Below, one piece after another: positions 38,602 through 46,593 of a DNA stretch of 64,000 nucleotides. Position 1 is the first letter of the stretch; each line of letters starts with the position of its first letter. A program made the translations under genes and the position numbers. Origin of the DNA: VRUE01 sp963805455 (GTDB lineage Bacteria; Actinomycetota; Thermoleophilia; Solirubrobacterales; 70-9); contig CAWDUJ010000009.1 of NCBI GenBank assembly GCA_963805455.1, forward strand, positions 62,001-126,000, given 5' to 3'. The notes under the pieces are model-generated. The model made no database searches. It saw only the letters and a program-made list of their open reading frames with translations, and was not told the origin of the DNA.

Positions 38602-40041
38602 ATGCCGACCGAGACCAGCGCCAACCCACCGGACACCGCCCCCCTCGGGCTTCTCGAGCAGGTGGGGATGCTGAGGGCCGGCGGCATCACCTCGCGGGAG
38701 CTGGTCGAGGACGCGCTGCGTCGCACCGAGGCCGCCCAGGCCGACCTCAACGCGTTCCGGGTGATCCGCGCCGAGGAGGCGCTCGAGGAGGCCGACGCCG
38801 CGGACCGCCGGATCGCCGCGGGCGAGGGCGCGCCGCTGCTCGGGGTGCCGACCGCGATCAAGGAAGACCTCGACCTCGCCGGGCACCCGACCCTCTACGG
38901 CTGCGGCGGCTCTCGCTCGCCTGCCGACGGCGACCACGAGGTGGTGCGGCGGCTGCGCGAGGCGGGCGCGATCGTGATCGGCAAGACCCACGCCCCCGAG
39001 GTGGGCCAGTGGCCGTTCACCGAGGGGCCCTCGTTCGGCGCGACCCGCAATCCCTGGAGCACCGCTCACACACCCGGTGGCTCCAGCGGCGGCGCGGCGG
39101 CGGCGGTCGCCGCCGGTCTCGTCCCGGCGGCGCTCGGGTCCGACGGAGCCGGGTCGATTCGGATCCCTGCCGCTTGGACCGGCCTGGTCGGCCTCAAGCC
39201 GCAGCGCGGCCGGATCTCGACCTGGCCCGAAGCGGAGGCGTTCAACGGCCTGACCTGCATCGGCCCCCTCGCCCGCACCGTCGCCGACGCCGCGCTCCTC
39301 CTCGACGCGACCGCCGGCAACATCCCGAGCGACCTCCACAAGCCGCCGCCGCCCCCGGTGCCGTTCGCCGATTCCGCCGCCCGCGACCCGCGCCCGCTGC
39401 GGATCGCGATCTCCTTCGCGACCCCGTTCGGCGTCTCCGATCAACTGGACGACGAGCACCGGGCGGCGATCGAGGCCTTCGCCGAGCAGCTCGGGGAGAT
39501 GGGACACGAGGTCGTCCCCGCCGACCCCGAGTACGGCCTGGTCGGCCCGGCGATCGTCCCCCGGGGAATGGCGGGGGTCCACCAGTGGCTGAGCGAGAAC
39601 ATCGACGACCGCTCCAATCTCGAGTCCCGGACGAGAACGCACGCCCGTTTCGGCCGCCTGCTCTCGGGCCTGCCACTGCGGGCCTCACGCGCGGCGGAGC
39701 CGGCACTGCGCCGCCGTCTCGGCCGGATCTTCGACCGCCACGACCTGGTGCTGACCCCGACCACGGCCAAGCCTCCCGCCGAGATCTACAAGCACGACGG
39801 CCGCGGCTACTGGGCCACCAGCACCGCGGCGGGCGCGGCCTGCCCCTACGGGTTCGCCTGGAACGTGGTCGGCTGGCCGGGGATCAGCGTCCCGGCCGGG
39901 ACCACCGAGGCGGGACTGCCGATCGGCGCCCAGCTCCTAGGACCCGAAGATGGCGAGGCGCTGCTGCTCGAACTGGCGGGGTCGGTCGAGCGCGCGGTGG
40001 GTGGCTTCGAGCCGGCGCCCTACCCGCGCCGCGACGCGTAG
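38602..40041 (+). CDS. Amidase (amidase-signature family)
   Basis: 479 aa. The Ser-cisSer-Lys triad is visible: Lys in GVPTAIKEDLDLAG, PGGSSGGAAAAVAAG for the central Ser pair, then LGSDGAGSIRIPAAWTGLVG for the nucleophile region. Hydrolyses an amide bond; fatty-acid amides and many other substrates are known. The last 60 residues keep the family pattern WPGISVPAGTTEAGLPIG. ATG at 38602 has AGAAGGAGA upstream. Probably derepressed by the divergent TetR protein. Confidence 0.9.
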   Translation: MPTETSANPPDTAPLGLLEQVGMLRAGGITSRELVEDALRRTEAAQADLNAFRVIRAEEALEEADAADRRIAAGEGAPLLGVPTAIKEDLDLAGHPTLYGCGGSRSPADGDHEVVRRLREAGAIVIGKTHAPEVGQWPFTEGPSFGATRNPWSTAHTPGGSSGGAAAAVAAGLVPAALGSDGAGSIRIPAAWTGLVGLKPQRGRISTWPEAEAFNGLTCIGPLARTVADAALLLDATAGNIPSDLHKPPPPPVPFADSAARDPRPLRIAISFATPFGVSDQLDDEHRAAIEAFAEQLGEMGHEVVPADPEYGLVGPAIVPRGMAGVHQWLSENIDDRSNLESRTRTHARFGRLLSGLPLRASRAAEPALRRRLGRIFDRHDLVLTPTTAKPPAEIYKHDGRGYWATSTAAGAACPYGFAWNVVGWPGISVPAGTTEAGLPIGAQLLGPEDGEALLLELAGSVERAVGGFEPAPYPRRDA

Positions 40042-40697
40042 GCCCGGGCAAAGTCGCGCAACTGCCTCGCTCGGTGGGCGAACCCGGCGAGGCTGCGACC
40101 GGTCGCGCGATGGGAGAGTTCGAGCTCGTACTCGCGCAGGGTGTGGCCGGCGCGGACCGCGTCGATAGTCATCCCGATCTCCATCCCGTAGCCCGCGGCG
40201 AACGGCAGCGTCGCTCGCAGCACCTCGACCCGCATCGCCCGCTGGCCCGATATCGGCGCCGTCGTCTCGAGGCCGCAGCCGCGGCGGATGGCCCAATGGG
40301 CGAAGCCGAGCGCCACCCCGAAGCCGCCGCCGACCCGTCTGCGGAAGGCCGCGATGGCCAGATCGCACTCCCCGCCCCCGACCGCGTCGACCAGCGGCGC
40401 CAGCTCGGCGGCCGACGCACCGAGGTCGCCGTCGCAGAGCAGGAAGATCTCCGGGGGCGAGGCCGAGAGCGCCGCCTCGGCGGCGGCGGTGACGTTTGCC
40501 CCCTTGCCGTGAGGGCGGCGGCGGCTGACGACCTGGGCCCCGGCGGCGAGCGCCACGCCCTGGGTGTCGTCGGTCGAGGCGTCGTCGGCGACCCAGATCG
40601 CAGCCCCGGGGAACGTCCCGCGCAGGGCTGCGATGGTCTCGCCGACCCGGTCGGCCTCGTTCTGCGCGGCGACGAGGACCGCGATCGGATCAGCCAC
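40020..40697 (-). CDS. Family 2 glycosyltransferase
   Basis: 225 aa GT-A glycosyltransferase. Starts with the nucleotide-binding AVLVAAQNEADRVGETIAAL, DXD region VADDASTDDT, and LCDGDLGASAAEL. A C-terminal basic region (SHRATGRSLAGFAHRARQLR) replaces transmembrane helices, so it may be soluble. Chemistry could be lipid or polysaccharide glycosylation, or sugar addition to a natural product. GTG at 40697 lies opposite the BCCP gene, 20 bases away, with overlapping AT-rich -10 boxes; its 3' end overlaps the amidase gene by 22 bases. Confidence 0.82.
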   Translation of the reverse strand: MADPIAVLVAAQNEADRVGETIAALRGTFPGAAIWVADDASTDDTQGVALAAGAQVVSRRRPHGKGANVTAAAEAALSASPPEIFLLCDGDLGASAAELAPLVDAVGGGECDLAIAAFRRRVGGGFGVALGFAHWAIRRGCGLETTAPISGQRAMRVEVLRATLPFAAGYGMEIGMTIDAVRAGHTLREYELELSHRATGRSLAGFAHRARQLRDFARAYASRRG

Positions 40698-40717
40698 GGC
40701 GGATATTGTCTCGCCCC

Positions 40718-40930
40718 ATGGCGGACATCGAGGCACACATCACCGGCAACGTATGGAAAATCGAGGTCGCGGTCGGCGACACTGTCCAGGACGGAGACAC
40801 CGTCGTGATCCTCGAGTCGATGAAGATGGAGATCCCGGTCGAGGCCGAAGACGACGGGACCGTCAGCGAGATTCGCTGCGAGGAGGGCCAGTCGGTCAGC
40901 GAAGGCGACGTCCTCGTCGTGCTGGAGTAG
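40718..40930 (+). CDS. Stand-alone biotin carboxyl carrier protein
   Basis: 70 aa. A single biotinyl-lipoyl domain with the target lysine Lys36 in LESMKMEIPV, and the half-domain repeats VWKIEVAVGDTVQDGDTV and GTVSEIRCEEGQSVSEGD. No other domain is attached. It would carry carboxyl groups between a biotin carboxylase and a carboxyltransferase such as the one at 10754. ATG 40718 has TATTGT ending 8 bases upstream and no ribosome site. The next gene starts one base inside its stop. Confidence 0.92.
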   Translation: MADIEAHITGNVWKIEVAVGDTVQDGDTVVILESMKMEIPVEAEDDGTVSEIRCEEGQSVSEGDVLVVLE

Positions 40931-41739
40931 TGACTTCCGAGGAGCTCGCCGGCGGCAAGCTGATCCTCGACTCCCCCGCCGAGGCGGTCGTCAGGATCAC
41001 GATCTCCAACCCCGAGCGCCGCAACGCCCTCGACCACGAGATCCTCGACACCTTGGCCGAGACGCTGCCGCGGCTCGACTCCGGTATCGAGAACCGATGC
41101 GTCCTGATCACCGGCGCCCCGCCCGTGTTCTCCGCCGGTTACGACATCGGGTCGATTCCCGAACAGACCTTCGAGCGCGATGCCGAGTCCCTCGTCGCCC
41201 ACCCGTTCCACGCCGCGATGGAGGCGCTGTCGGCGCACCCCTGGCCGACCGTGGCGATGATCAACGGGCACTGCCTCGGAGGCGGCCTCGAGTTGGCGGT
41301 CACCTGCGACATGCGGATCTGCGCGGAGGGGGCGAAACTGGGAATGCCGCCCGCCAAACTCGGGCTGATCTACGGCCACACCGGGCTGCGGAAGTTCCTC
41401 GACACGGTCGGCCTGCCGCGGACCAAGGAGCTGTTCCTGACCGGGCGCAACGTCGAGGCGGCGCGCGCCGAGGAGATCGGGCTGGTCCATGAGGTCTTCG
41501 CCGACGGCGACCTCGAGAGCGCCGGGGTCGAGCTGGCGGCAGCGATCGCAGCCAACGCGCCGCTCTCGATGCGCGGCAACAAAGAGGCGATCGAGGTTCT
41601 GAACGCGAACCCGGCCCTCACCCCGGGCCAGGAGGCCGAGCTGGTCGCGCTGCGCGAGTCCTGCTTCGGCTCCGACGACTTCCGCGAGGGCATCCAGGCG
41701 TTCGCCGAGAAGCGGCGCCCGCGCTGGACCGGTAAATGA
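40930..41739 (+). CDS. Enoyl-CoA hydratase-related protein (crotonase family)
   Basis: 269 aa. Crotonase motifs: PPVFSAGYDIGSIPEQTF with the oxyanion hole, INGHCLGGGLELAVTCDMR, and MPPAKLGLIYGHTGLRKFLD. The last segment, with His instead of the Glu seen in many hydratases, resembles methylmalonyl-CoA decarboxylase. The 1-base overlap with the BCCP gene links it to carboxylation chemistry, so a decarboxylase role is attractive but unproven. Its stop overlaps the glycosylase start (ATGA). Confidence 0.85.
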   Translation: MTSEELAGGKLILDSPAEAVVRITISNPERRNALDHEILDTLAETLPRLDSGIENRCVLITGAPPVFSAGYDIGSIPEQTFERDAESLVAHPFHAAMEALSAHPWPTVAMINGHCLGGGLELAVTCDMRICAEGAKLGMPPAKLGLIYGHTGLRKFLDTVGLPRTKELFLTGRNVEAARAEEIGLVHEVFADGDLESAGVELAAAIAANAPLSMRGNKEAIEVLNANPALTPGQEAELVALRESCFGSDDFREGIQAFAEKRRPRWTGK

Positions 41740-42374
41740 GCGCGGCGGCGGACCGAAAGGCGCTTGCCGCCACCGGGCAGGAGATGGCGGCCCTGATCGA
41801 CCGGGTCGGGAAAATCGACCTCGAGACCCGGCTGCGGCGGCGAAACGAGGAGGCGCCGCCCGACGCCTTCGGGGCGCTACTGCGGGCGATCGTCGGCCAG
41901 CAGCTCTCGACGAAAGCGGCTCGCACGATCCACGGCCGCGTCCTCGACATCTTCGACGGCCACACGCCCTCGCCCGAGGAACTCCTCGAGGCGAGCGAGA
42001 AGGACCTGCGGGCGGCGGGCCTGTCAGGTCGGAAGGTCGAGTACATCCGCGACCTCGCCGCCCACGTGATCTCCGGCGAGCTCGAGCTCGATCGCCTCGA
42101 CGACCTAGGGGACGAGGAGGTGATCGCGGAGATCGTCGCCGTCCGCGGCCTCGGCCAGTGGACGGCGGAGATGTTCCTGATGTTCCACCTCGAACGCCCC
42201 GACGTCCTCTCCGGCGGCGACCTCGGCATCCGCAAGGCGATCCAGAATGAGTACGGGCTCGAGGAGATGCCGACGCCGACCGAGGTGATCGAGATCGGCG
42301 AGGCCTGGCGGCCCCACCGCAGCCTCGCCTCGCTCTACCTCTGGGAGTCGCTCGCCGCGGTCCCGAACGAGTAG
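41736..42374 (+). CDS. DNA-3-methyladenine glycosylase (AlkA-like, HhH-GPD)
   Basis: 212 aa. HhH-GPD base-excision glycosylase. Helix-hairpin-helix VRGLGQWTAEMFLMF precedes the catalytic Asp in LSGGDLGIRKAIQ; FGALLRAIVGQQLSTKAART is the N-terminal signature. Excises alkylated purines. No 4Fe-4S cluster cysteines are present. It is coupled to an unrelated crotonase gene, a combination I cannot explain functionally. Confidence 0.88.
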   Translation: MSAAADRKALAATGQEMAALIDRVGKIDLETRLRRRNEEAPPDAFGALLRAIVGQQLSTKAARTIHGRVLDIFDGHTPSPEELLEASEKDLRAAGLSGRKVEYIRDLAAHVISGELELDRLDDLGDEEVIAEIVAVRGLGQWTAEMFLMFHLERPDVLSGGDLGIRKAIQNEYGLEEMPTPTEVIEIGEAWRPHRSLASLYLWESLAAVPNE

Positions 42375-42375
42375 C

Positions 42376-43512
42376 TCAGCTGCCGGACCGGTGGCGGAGT
42401 CTGAGGACTCGGCCGACCGAGCCCTCGAACTCGGGGCGGGAGAGGGCGCCCGATGCGAGCCCCCTGACGAGGGCTTTGTGGGCGAGGTGGGCGGCATCCG
42501 GGTCGGGATAGAGGAGGAGGTCGGCGCCGGCCCGGGCGCCGGCGATCGCGGTTCTCTGCGGCCCGCCGAAATCCCGGGCGGCGACGGTCAGGAGCGCGTC
42601 GGTGATCGAGACGCCCTCGAACCCGAGCCGGCCGCGCAGCTCACCGGTCGCGATCGAGCGGGTGAAGGCGGCCGGGCGTTCCGAGAAGGCGGAGAAGATC
42701 GCCGTCGTCAGCATCACCACTTCCCCACCGGCATCGACGAAGCCCCGGTAGGGCGCCTCGTTGACTTGCCTCAACGTCGACTTCGGGCTCTCGATCGTCT
42801 GGACCGTGTCGTCGGTATTGGTGCTGGCGGATCCGTTCGCCGGGAAGTGCTTGGCGGTGGCGGCGACCCCCGCTTCCTGCAGCCCCTCGGCGAACGGGAC
42901 CCCGGTCGCCTCGACAGTGGCGGGGGTCGCGCCGAAGCCGCGTTCGTCGATGGCGATGTCGCCCCCGGGTCGGGCCAGTTCGAGCACCGGCGCGAGATCG
43001 ACGTTGACGCCGACGTTCTCCAGGTTCCGCGCGGTCTTCCGGCCCTGGGAGCGGCTGAAGGCTGGCCCCCTTTCTCCCATCACCTGGGCCGACACATCCG
43101 GGGCGCCTCCGATCCTCTTCACGAGGCCTCCCTCCTGATCGATCATCACCAGCAGTGGGTCGCGCAGTCCGCGCGGGCGCGGGATCGACTGCAGGCCCGC
43201 GATCAGCTTCCGCCCGGCGTCTCGGCTGGGGAGGTTGCCGGTGTAGGCATAGAGGATCACCCCCGCGACCTCGCCCCGGCGGATCATGGTCCGGACCCTG
43301 TCCGGGATCGCCGGCCCGGTGAAACCGGTGACGATCCGCTCCCCGGCCATCTGCGATGGGTCGAGCTTTGAGACCGCGCTGTCGCGGGCTTCGACGCTGG
43401 GCGCTGCCTTCTCGCCGCCACCGACCGCGACGCCGACCGCGAAGGCCGCGATCGCGAGGCCGCAGGCGACCGCGATCGCGGCCCGCCGCCGTCTGCTCGT
43501 AGTGGAATCCAC
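42376..43512 (-). CDS. Family 3 glycoside hydrolase-like protein, lipid- or membrane-anchored
   Basis: 378 aa. N-terminal transmembrane segment (residues about 11-34, AAIAVACGLAIAAFAVGVAV), then a GH3 N-acetylglucosaminidase barrel: LVMIDQEGGLVKRIGG, VNVDLAPVLE, a KHFP motif, and GFEGVSITDALLTVAA with the nucleophile Asp. The NagZ-type signature KHFPGxGxxxxDxH is altered to KHFPANGSASTNTDDT, so the His of the catalytic His-Asp dyad is missing. It may act on a different sugar or be a sensor. GTG 43512 start; convergent with the glycosylase gene. Confidence 0.82.
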   Translation of the reverse strand: MDSTTSRRRRAAIAVACGLAIAAFAVGVAVGGGEKAAPSVEARDSAVSKLDPSQMAGERIVTGFTGPAIPDRVRTMIRRGEVAGVILYAYTGNLPSRDAGRKLIAGLQSIPRPRGLRDPLLVMIDQEGGLVKRIGGAPDVSAQVMGERGPAFSRSQGRKTARNLENVGVNVDLAPVLELARPGGDIAIDERGFGATPATVEATGVPFAEGLQEAGVAATAKHFPANGSASTNTDDTVQTIESPKSTLRQVNEAPYRGFVDAGGEVVMLTTAIFSAFSERPAAFTRSIATGELRGRLGFEGVSITDALLTVAARDFGGPQRTAIAGARAGADLLLYPDPDAAHLAHKALVRGLASGALSRPEFEGSVGRVLRLRHRSGS

Positions 43513-43576
43513 GTCCGGCCCGGAGCCTAGCCTGCGGGCGAATGAGGGCGGAACGAGCAAGCGTCCATATCTGTTT

Positions 43577-43602
43577 CTTCGCGCCGCGAGTGAAGCGCGA
43601 AG
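43577..43602 (+). promoter_or_regulatory. Hairpin overlapping the bioB ribosome site
   Basis: Perfect 8-bp stem CTTCGCGC / GCGCGAAG with a 10-base loop. The right arm runs into the AGGGG (43601-43605) that serves bioB, so folding would hide the ribosome site. Confidence 0.4.
43588..43601. repeat. Short repeat GAGTGAAGCGCGAA (one mismatch)
   Basis: Copy of the motif at 31770 and 56649, here forming the right side of the bioB leader hairpin. Confidence 0.35.
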
Positions 43603-43609
43603 GGGTGTC

Positions 43610-44740
43610 ATGGGACCCCTGATCTCGTTCGACGAGGCTCTCGCCCTCGGGCAGCAGACCGACCACGATGAGATCGGCGCGACCGTCGAGCGCGCCTGGG
43701 CCGTGCGGCGGGAGAACTTCGGCGACTCGACCGACATGTGCTCGCTGGTCAACGCCAAGTCCGGCGGCTGCGCCGAGGATTGCGGGTTCTGCGCCCAATC
43801 CCGCTACGCCGAGGCCGACACGCCGATGCACGCGATGATGGAGCCCGAGCAGATCCTCGAGCACGCGAAGGCGGCCGAGGCGGCGGGAGCGCACCGCTTC
43901 TGCATGGTGACCCAGGGCCAGGGCCTATCGAAACGCGACTTCGAGAAAATCCTCGAGGGCGCGAAGCTGGTCTCCGAGCAGACCAACCTCAAGCGCTGCG
44001 CCTCGATCGGCCACATGTCGGCGGAACGGGCGACCCGGCTCCGCGAGGCCGGGATCCAGCGGGTCCACCACAACGTCGAGTCAGCCCGCTCCTATTACCC
44101 CGAGGTCTCGACCACGGTCCGCTACGAGGGCAGGCTGCGGACGATCGAGGCGGTCAAGGAGGCCGGGCTGGAGACCTGCGTCGGCGGCATCCTCAACCTC
44201 GGCGAGTCGCCACGCCAGAGGGTCGAGATGGCCTTCGAGCTCTCCGAGCTCAACCCGACCTCGGTCCCGATCAACCTGCTGAACCCCCGCGAGGGGACCA
44301 AGTTCGGCGACCGGGCGCTGATGGACGCCTGGGAGGTCGTCAAGTGGGTGGCGATCTTCCGGCTGATCATCCCCGGCGCGCTGTTCCGCCTCTGCGGCGG
44401 CCGGGTCGAGAACCTCGGCGACCTGCAGCCGCTGGCGGTCAAGGCGGGCCTGAATGGGGTGATGATGGGCAACTTCCTCACCACCCTCGGCGCCGAGCCG
44501 GAGGACGACCGGGCGATGTTCGAGGAGCTCGGGCTGAATGTCGCGCGCCAACCCGACAACGGCTCCAATCCGCGGCCCGACAACCGATCCGGCTGGCTCG
44601 ACGGCTCCTCGCCGGTGACGCCGATCGACGAGCTGATCGACCACCAGGACGAAGCCGACTTCTGGGACCCATCGACCCAGCTTCGGGTGATCAAGAAGGC
44701 GAAGAAGCCGCCGCCCTACCCGAAGCAATCGGCGGCATGA
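43610..44740 (+). CDS. bioB: Biotin synthase
   Basis: 376-aa radical-SAM enzyme inserting sulfur into dethiobiotin. The radical-SAM cluster is C54-A-E-D-C58-G-F-C61. Other landmarks: MCSLVNAKSGG, LKRCASIGHMS, VHHNVESARSYYPEV, TCVGGILNLGES and the YxxLTxxN-equivalent segment NPTSVPINLLNPREG. The [2Fe-2S] ligand region MMGNFLTTLG is intact. The C-terminus (VIKKAKKPPPYPKQ) extends slightly beyond average. ATG 43610 has AGGGG 5 bases away, within a hairpin. Overlaps bioF by ATGA. Confidence 0.95.
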   Translation: MGPLISFDEALALGQQTDHDEIGATVERAWAVRRENFGDSTDMCSLVNAKSGGCAEDCGFCAQSRYAEADTPMHAMMEPEQILEHAKAAEAAGAHRFCMVTQGQGLSKRDFEKILEGAKLVSEQTNLKRCASIGHMSAERATRLREAGIQRVHHNVESARSYYPEVSTTVRYEGRLRTIEAVKEAGLETCVGGILNLGESPRQRVEMAFELSELNPTSVPINLLNPREGTKFGDRALMDAWEVVKWVAIFRLIIPGALFRLCGGRVENLGDLQPLAVKAGLNGVMMGNFLTTLGAEPEDDRAMFEELGLNVARQPDNGSNPRPDNRSGWLDGSSPVTPIDELIDHQDEADFWDPSTQLRVIKKAKKPPPYPKQSAA

Positions 44741-45924
44741 CCGATATCGCCGAGCGGTTGGACGAGCTCCGCGGATCGGGGCTCCACCGGCGGCTGCGAA
44801 TGGTCGAAGGCCCGCAGGGCGCCGAGGTGCTGCTCGACGGCCGCCCGGTCCTTCTCGTCTGCTCAAACAACTACCTCGGGCTCGCCGGCCACCCGCGGGT
44901 CCGCGGGGCCGCCGCCGAGGCGGCGATCCGGTGGGGCGCCGGGGCCGGGGCCTCGCGCCTGATCTCGGGCGGGATGGGGCCGCACCAGGCGCTCGAGGAG
45001 CGCCTGGCCGAGTTCAAGGGCTATGAGTCGGCGCTCCTGTTCGGCTCCGGGTACCTCGCCAACACCGGCGTGATCGCTGCCCTCGCCGGCGAGGACGAGG
45101 TCGTCTTCAGCGACGAGCTGAACCACGCCAGCATCATCGACGGCTGCAGGCTGGCCCGGGCCGAGACCTTCGTCTACCGGCACTGCGACCTCGAGCACCT
45201 GGCCTGGGGGCTTCGGTCCGCGGGCGAGAGGGCATCGCTGATCGTCACCGACGGCCTCTTCTCGATGGACGGCGACCGAGCCCCGCTCGAGGGCCTGCTG
45301 GCGCTGGCCGAGCGGCATCGCTGCCGGCTGATGGTCGACGAGGCGCACGCGACCGGGACCGTCGGCCCCGGCGGGCGGGGGACCGTCGCCGACGCCGGCC
45401 TCAGCGGCGAGGTCGACCTCGTGATCGGAACCCTCGGCAAGGCGCTCGGCTCCTACGGCGCCTATGCCTGCGCGGACGCGGACGTCGTCGAGTACCTGGT
45501 CAACACCGCCCGCTCGCTGATCTTCTCGACCGCGCTGCCGCCGCCCTCCGTGGCGGCGGCCGACGAGGCGCTGGCGCTGCTGGAAGCCGGCCCTGAGATG
45601 GTCCAGAGGCTGGGCGTCAACGCGGCCGTCCTGCGCGAGGCGATAGAGGCGGAGGGGCTGCCGGTCGGGCGCTCGGAGAGCCAGATCGTCCCGGTCGAGG
45701 TCGGCGACTCGGCGCAGGCGATGCGCCTCTCCGAGGCCCTCCTCGAACACGGGGTCTTCGCCCAGGGAATCCGGCCGCCGACCGTGCCCGAGGGCACGGC
45801 GCGCCTGCGCTTCACGGCTATGGCGACCCACGATCCCGGGGCGCTGCAGCGAGCGGCACGGGTCCTCGGCGCGGCGACCCGCAGCCTCGGCCTGCGCACC
45901 GAGCCGGCCGCGCTCGCCGCCTAG
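44737..45924 (+). CDS. bioF: 8-amino-7-oxononanoate synthase
   Basis: 395-aa PLP enzyme joining pimeloyl-thioester and alanine. Typical motifs: LLVCSNNYLGLAGHPRV, ASRLISGGMGPHQALEE, LFGSGYLANTGVI, VFSDELNHASIIDG, VDEAHATGTVGPGG and the PLP Lys in TLGKALGSYGAYAC. Length fits the family. Start ATG 44737 overlaps the bioB stop; bioD begins 7 bases after its stop. Confidence 0.95.
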   Translation: MTDIAERLDELRGSGLHRRLRMVEGPQGAEVLLDGRPVLLVCSNNYLGLAGHPRVRGAAAEAAIRWGAGAGASRLISGGMGPHQALEERLAEFKGYESALLFGSGYLANTGVIAALAGEDEVVFSDELNHASIIDGCRLARAETFVYRHCDLEHLAWGLRSAGERASLIVTDGLFSMDGDRAPLEGLLALAERHRCRLMVDEAHATGTVGPGGRGTVADAGLSGEVDLVIGTLGKALGSYGAYACADADVVEYLVNTARSLIFSTALPPPSVAAADEALALLEAGPEMVQRLGVNAAVLREAIEAEGLPVGRSESQIVPVEVGDSAQAMRLSEALLEHGVFAQGIRPPTVPEGTARLRFTAMATHDPGALQRAARVLGAATRSLGLRTEPAALAA

Positions 45925-45931
45925 TCGCGCG

Positions 45932-46582
45932 ATGGACGGAGTCTTCGTCACCGGGACGGGGACGGAGGTCGGCAAGACCATCGTCGCCGCCGCGATCGCG
46001 CGCGCCCTGGCCGCCTCGGGGGCGGCGGTCGCGGTGTTCAAGCCGGCCGTGACCGGCCTCGAGGACCCGGGCGAGCCCGACCACGAGCTGCTGCGACGTG
46101 CGGCAGGCTCTGACCAGAGCGACGAGGGGATCGCCCCCTACCGTTACGGGCCGCCGGCGTCGCCCCATCTCGCCGCGAGGCTCGCCGGCCGGGAGATCGA
46201 CCCCGCCCGGCTGCGCTCAGCGGCACAAGCGGCGGCGGCCGGTGCCGATGAGCTCGTCTGCGAGGGGGTCGGCGGCCTCCTGGTGCCGCTGGCCGACGGT
46301 TACCTGGTGCGCGACCTCGCGGTCGACCTCGGCCTGCCCCTCGTCGTCGCCGCCTCGCCCGGGCTCGGGACGATCAACCACACGCTGCTGACGCTCGAGG
46401 CCGCGCGCGGCGCCGGCCTCGAGGTGGCGATGGTCGTGCTCACCCCCTGGCCCGACGCCCCGAGCGAGGTCGAGGCCTCAAACCGGGAGACGATCGCGAA
46501 TCTGGGAGCCGTCAGGGTCGAGACGCTGCCGAGGCTCGATCTGGGCGACGAGAAGGCCTGGCCGGCGCTCGGCATCACCTGA
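45932..46582 (+). CDS. bioD: Dethiobiotin synthetase
   Basis: 216-aa ATPase. P-loop VTGTGTEVGKTIVAAAI (residues 6-22), FKPAVTGLED, CEGVGGLLVPLADGYLVRD and PGLGTINHTLLTLEAA are the expected active-site segments. Closes the ureido ring of biotin with CO2 and ATP. The operon order bioB-bioF-bioD is complete except for bioA, which lies beyond the inserted MarR/MFS pair. Confidence 0.95.
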   Translation: MDGVFVTGTGTEVGKTIVAAAIARALAASGAAVAVFKPAVTGLEDPGEPDHELLRRAAGSDQSDEGIAPYRYGPPASPHLAARLAGREIDPARLRSAAQAAAAGADELVCEGVGGLLVPLADGYLVRDLAVDLGLPLVVAASPGLGTINHTLLTLEAARGAGLEVAMVVLTPWPDAPSEVEASNRETIANLGAVRVETLPRLDLGDEKAWPALGIT

Positions 46583-46593
46583 GCGCTCAGGTG
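46576..46593. terminator. 18-bp palindrome between convergent stops
   Basis: CACCTGAGCGCTCAGGTG is a perfect palindrome that contains the bioD and MFS stop codons in mirror image (TGA on each strand). It could act as a bidirectional terminator hairpin. Confidence 0.5.
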
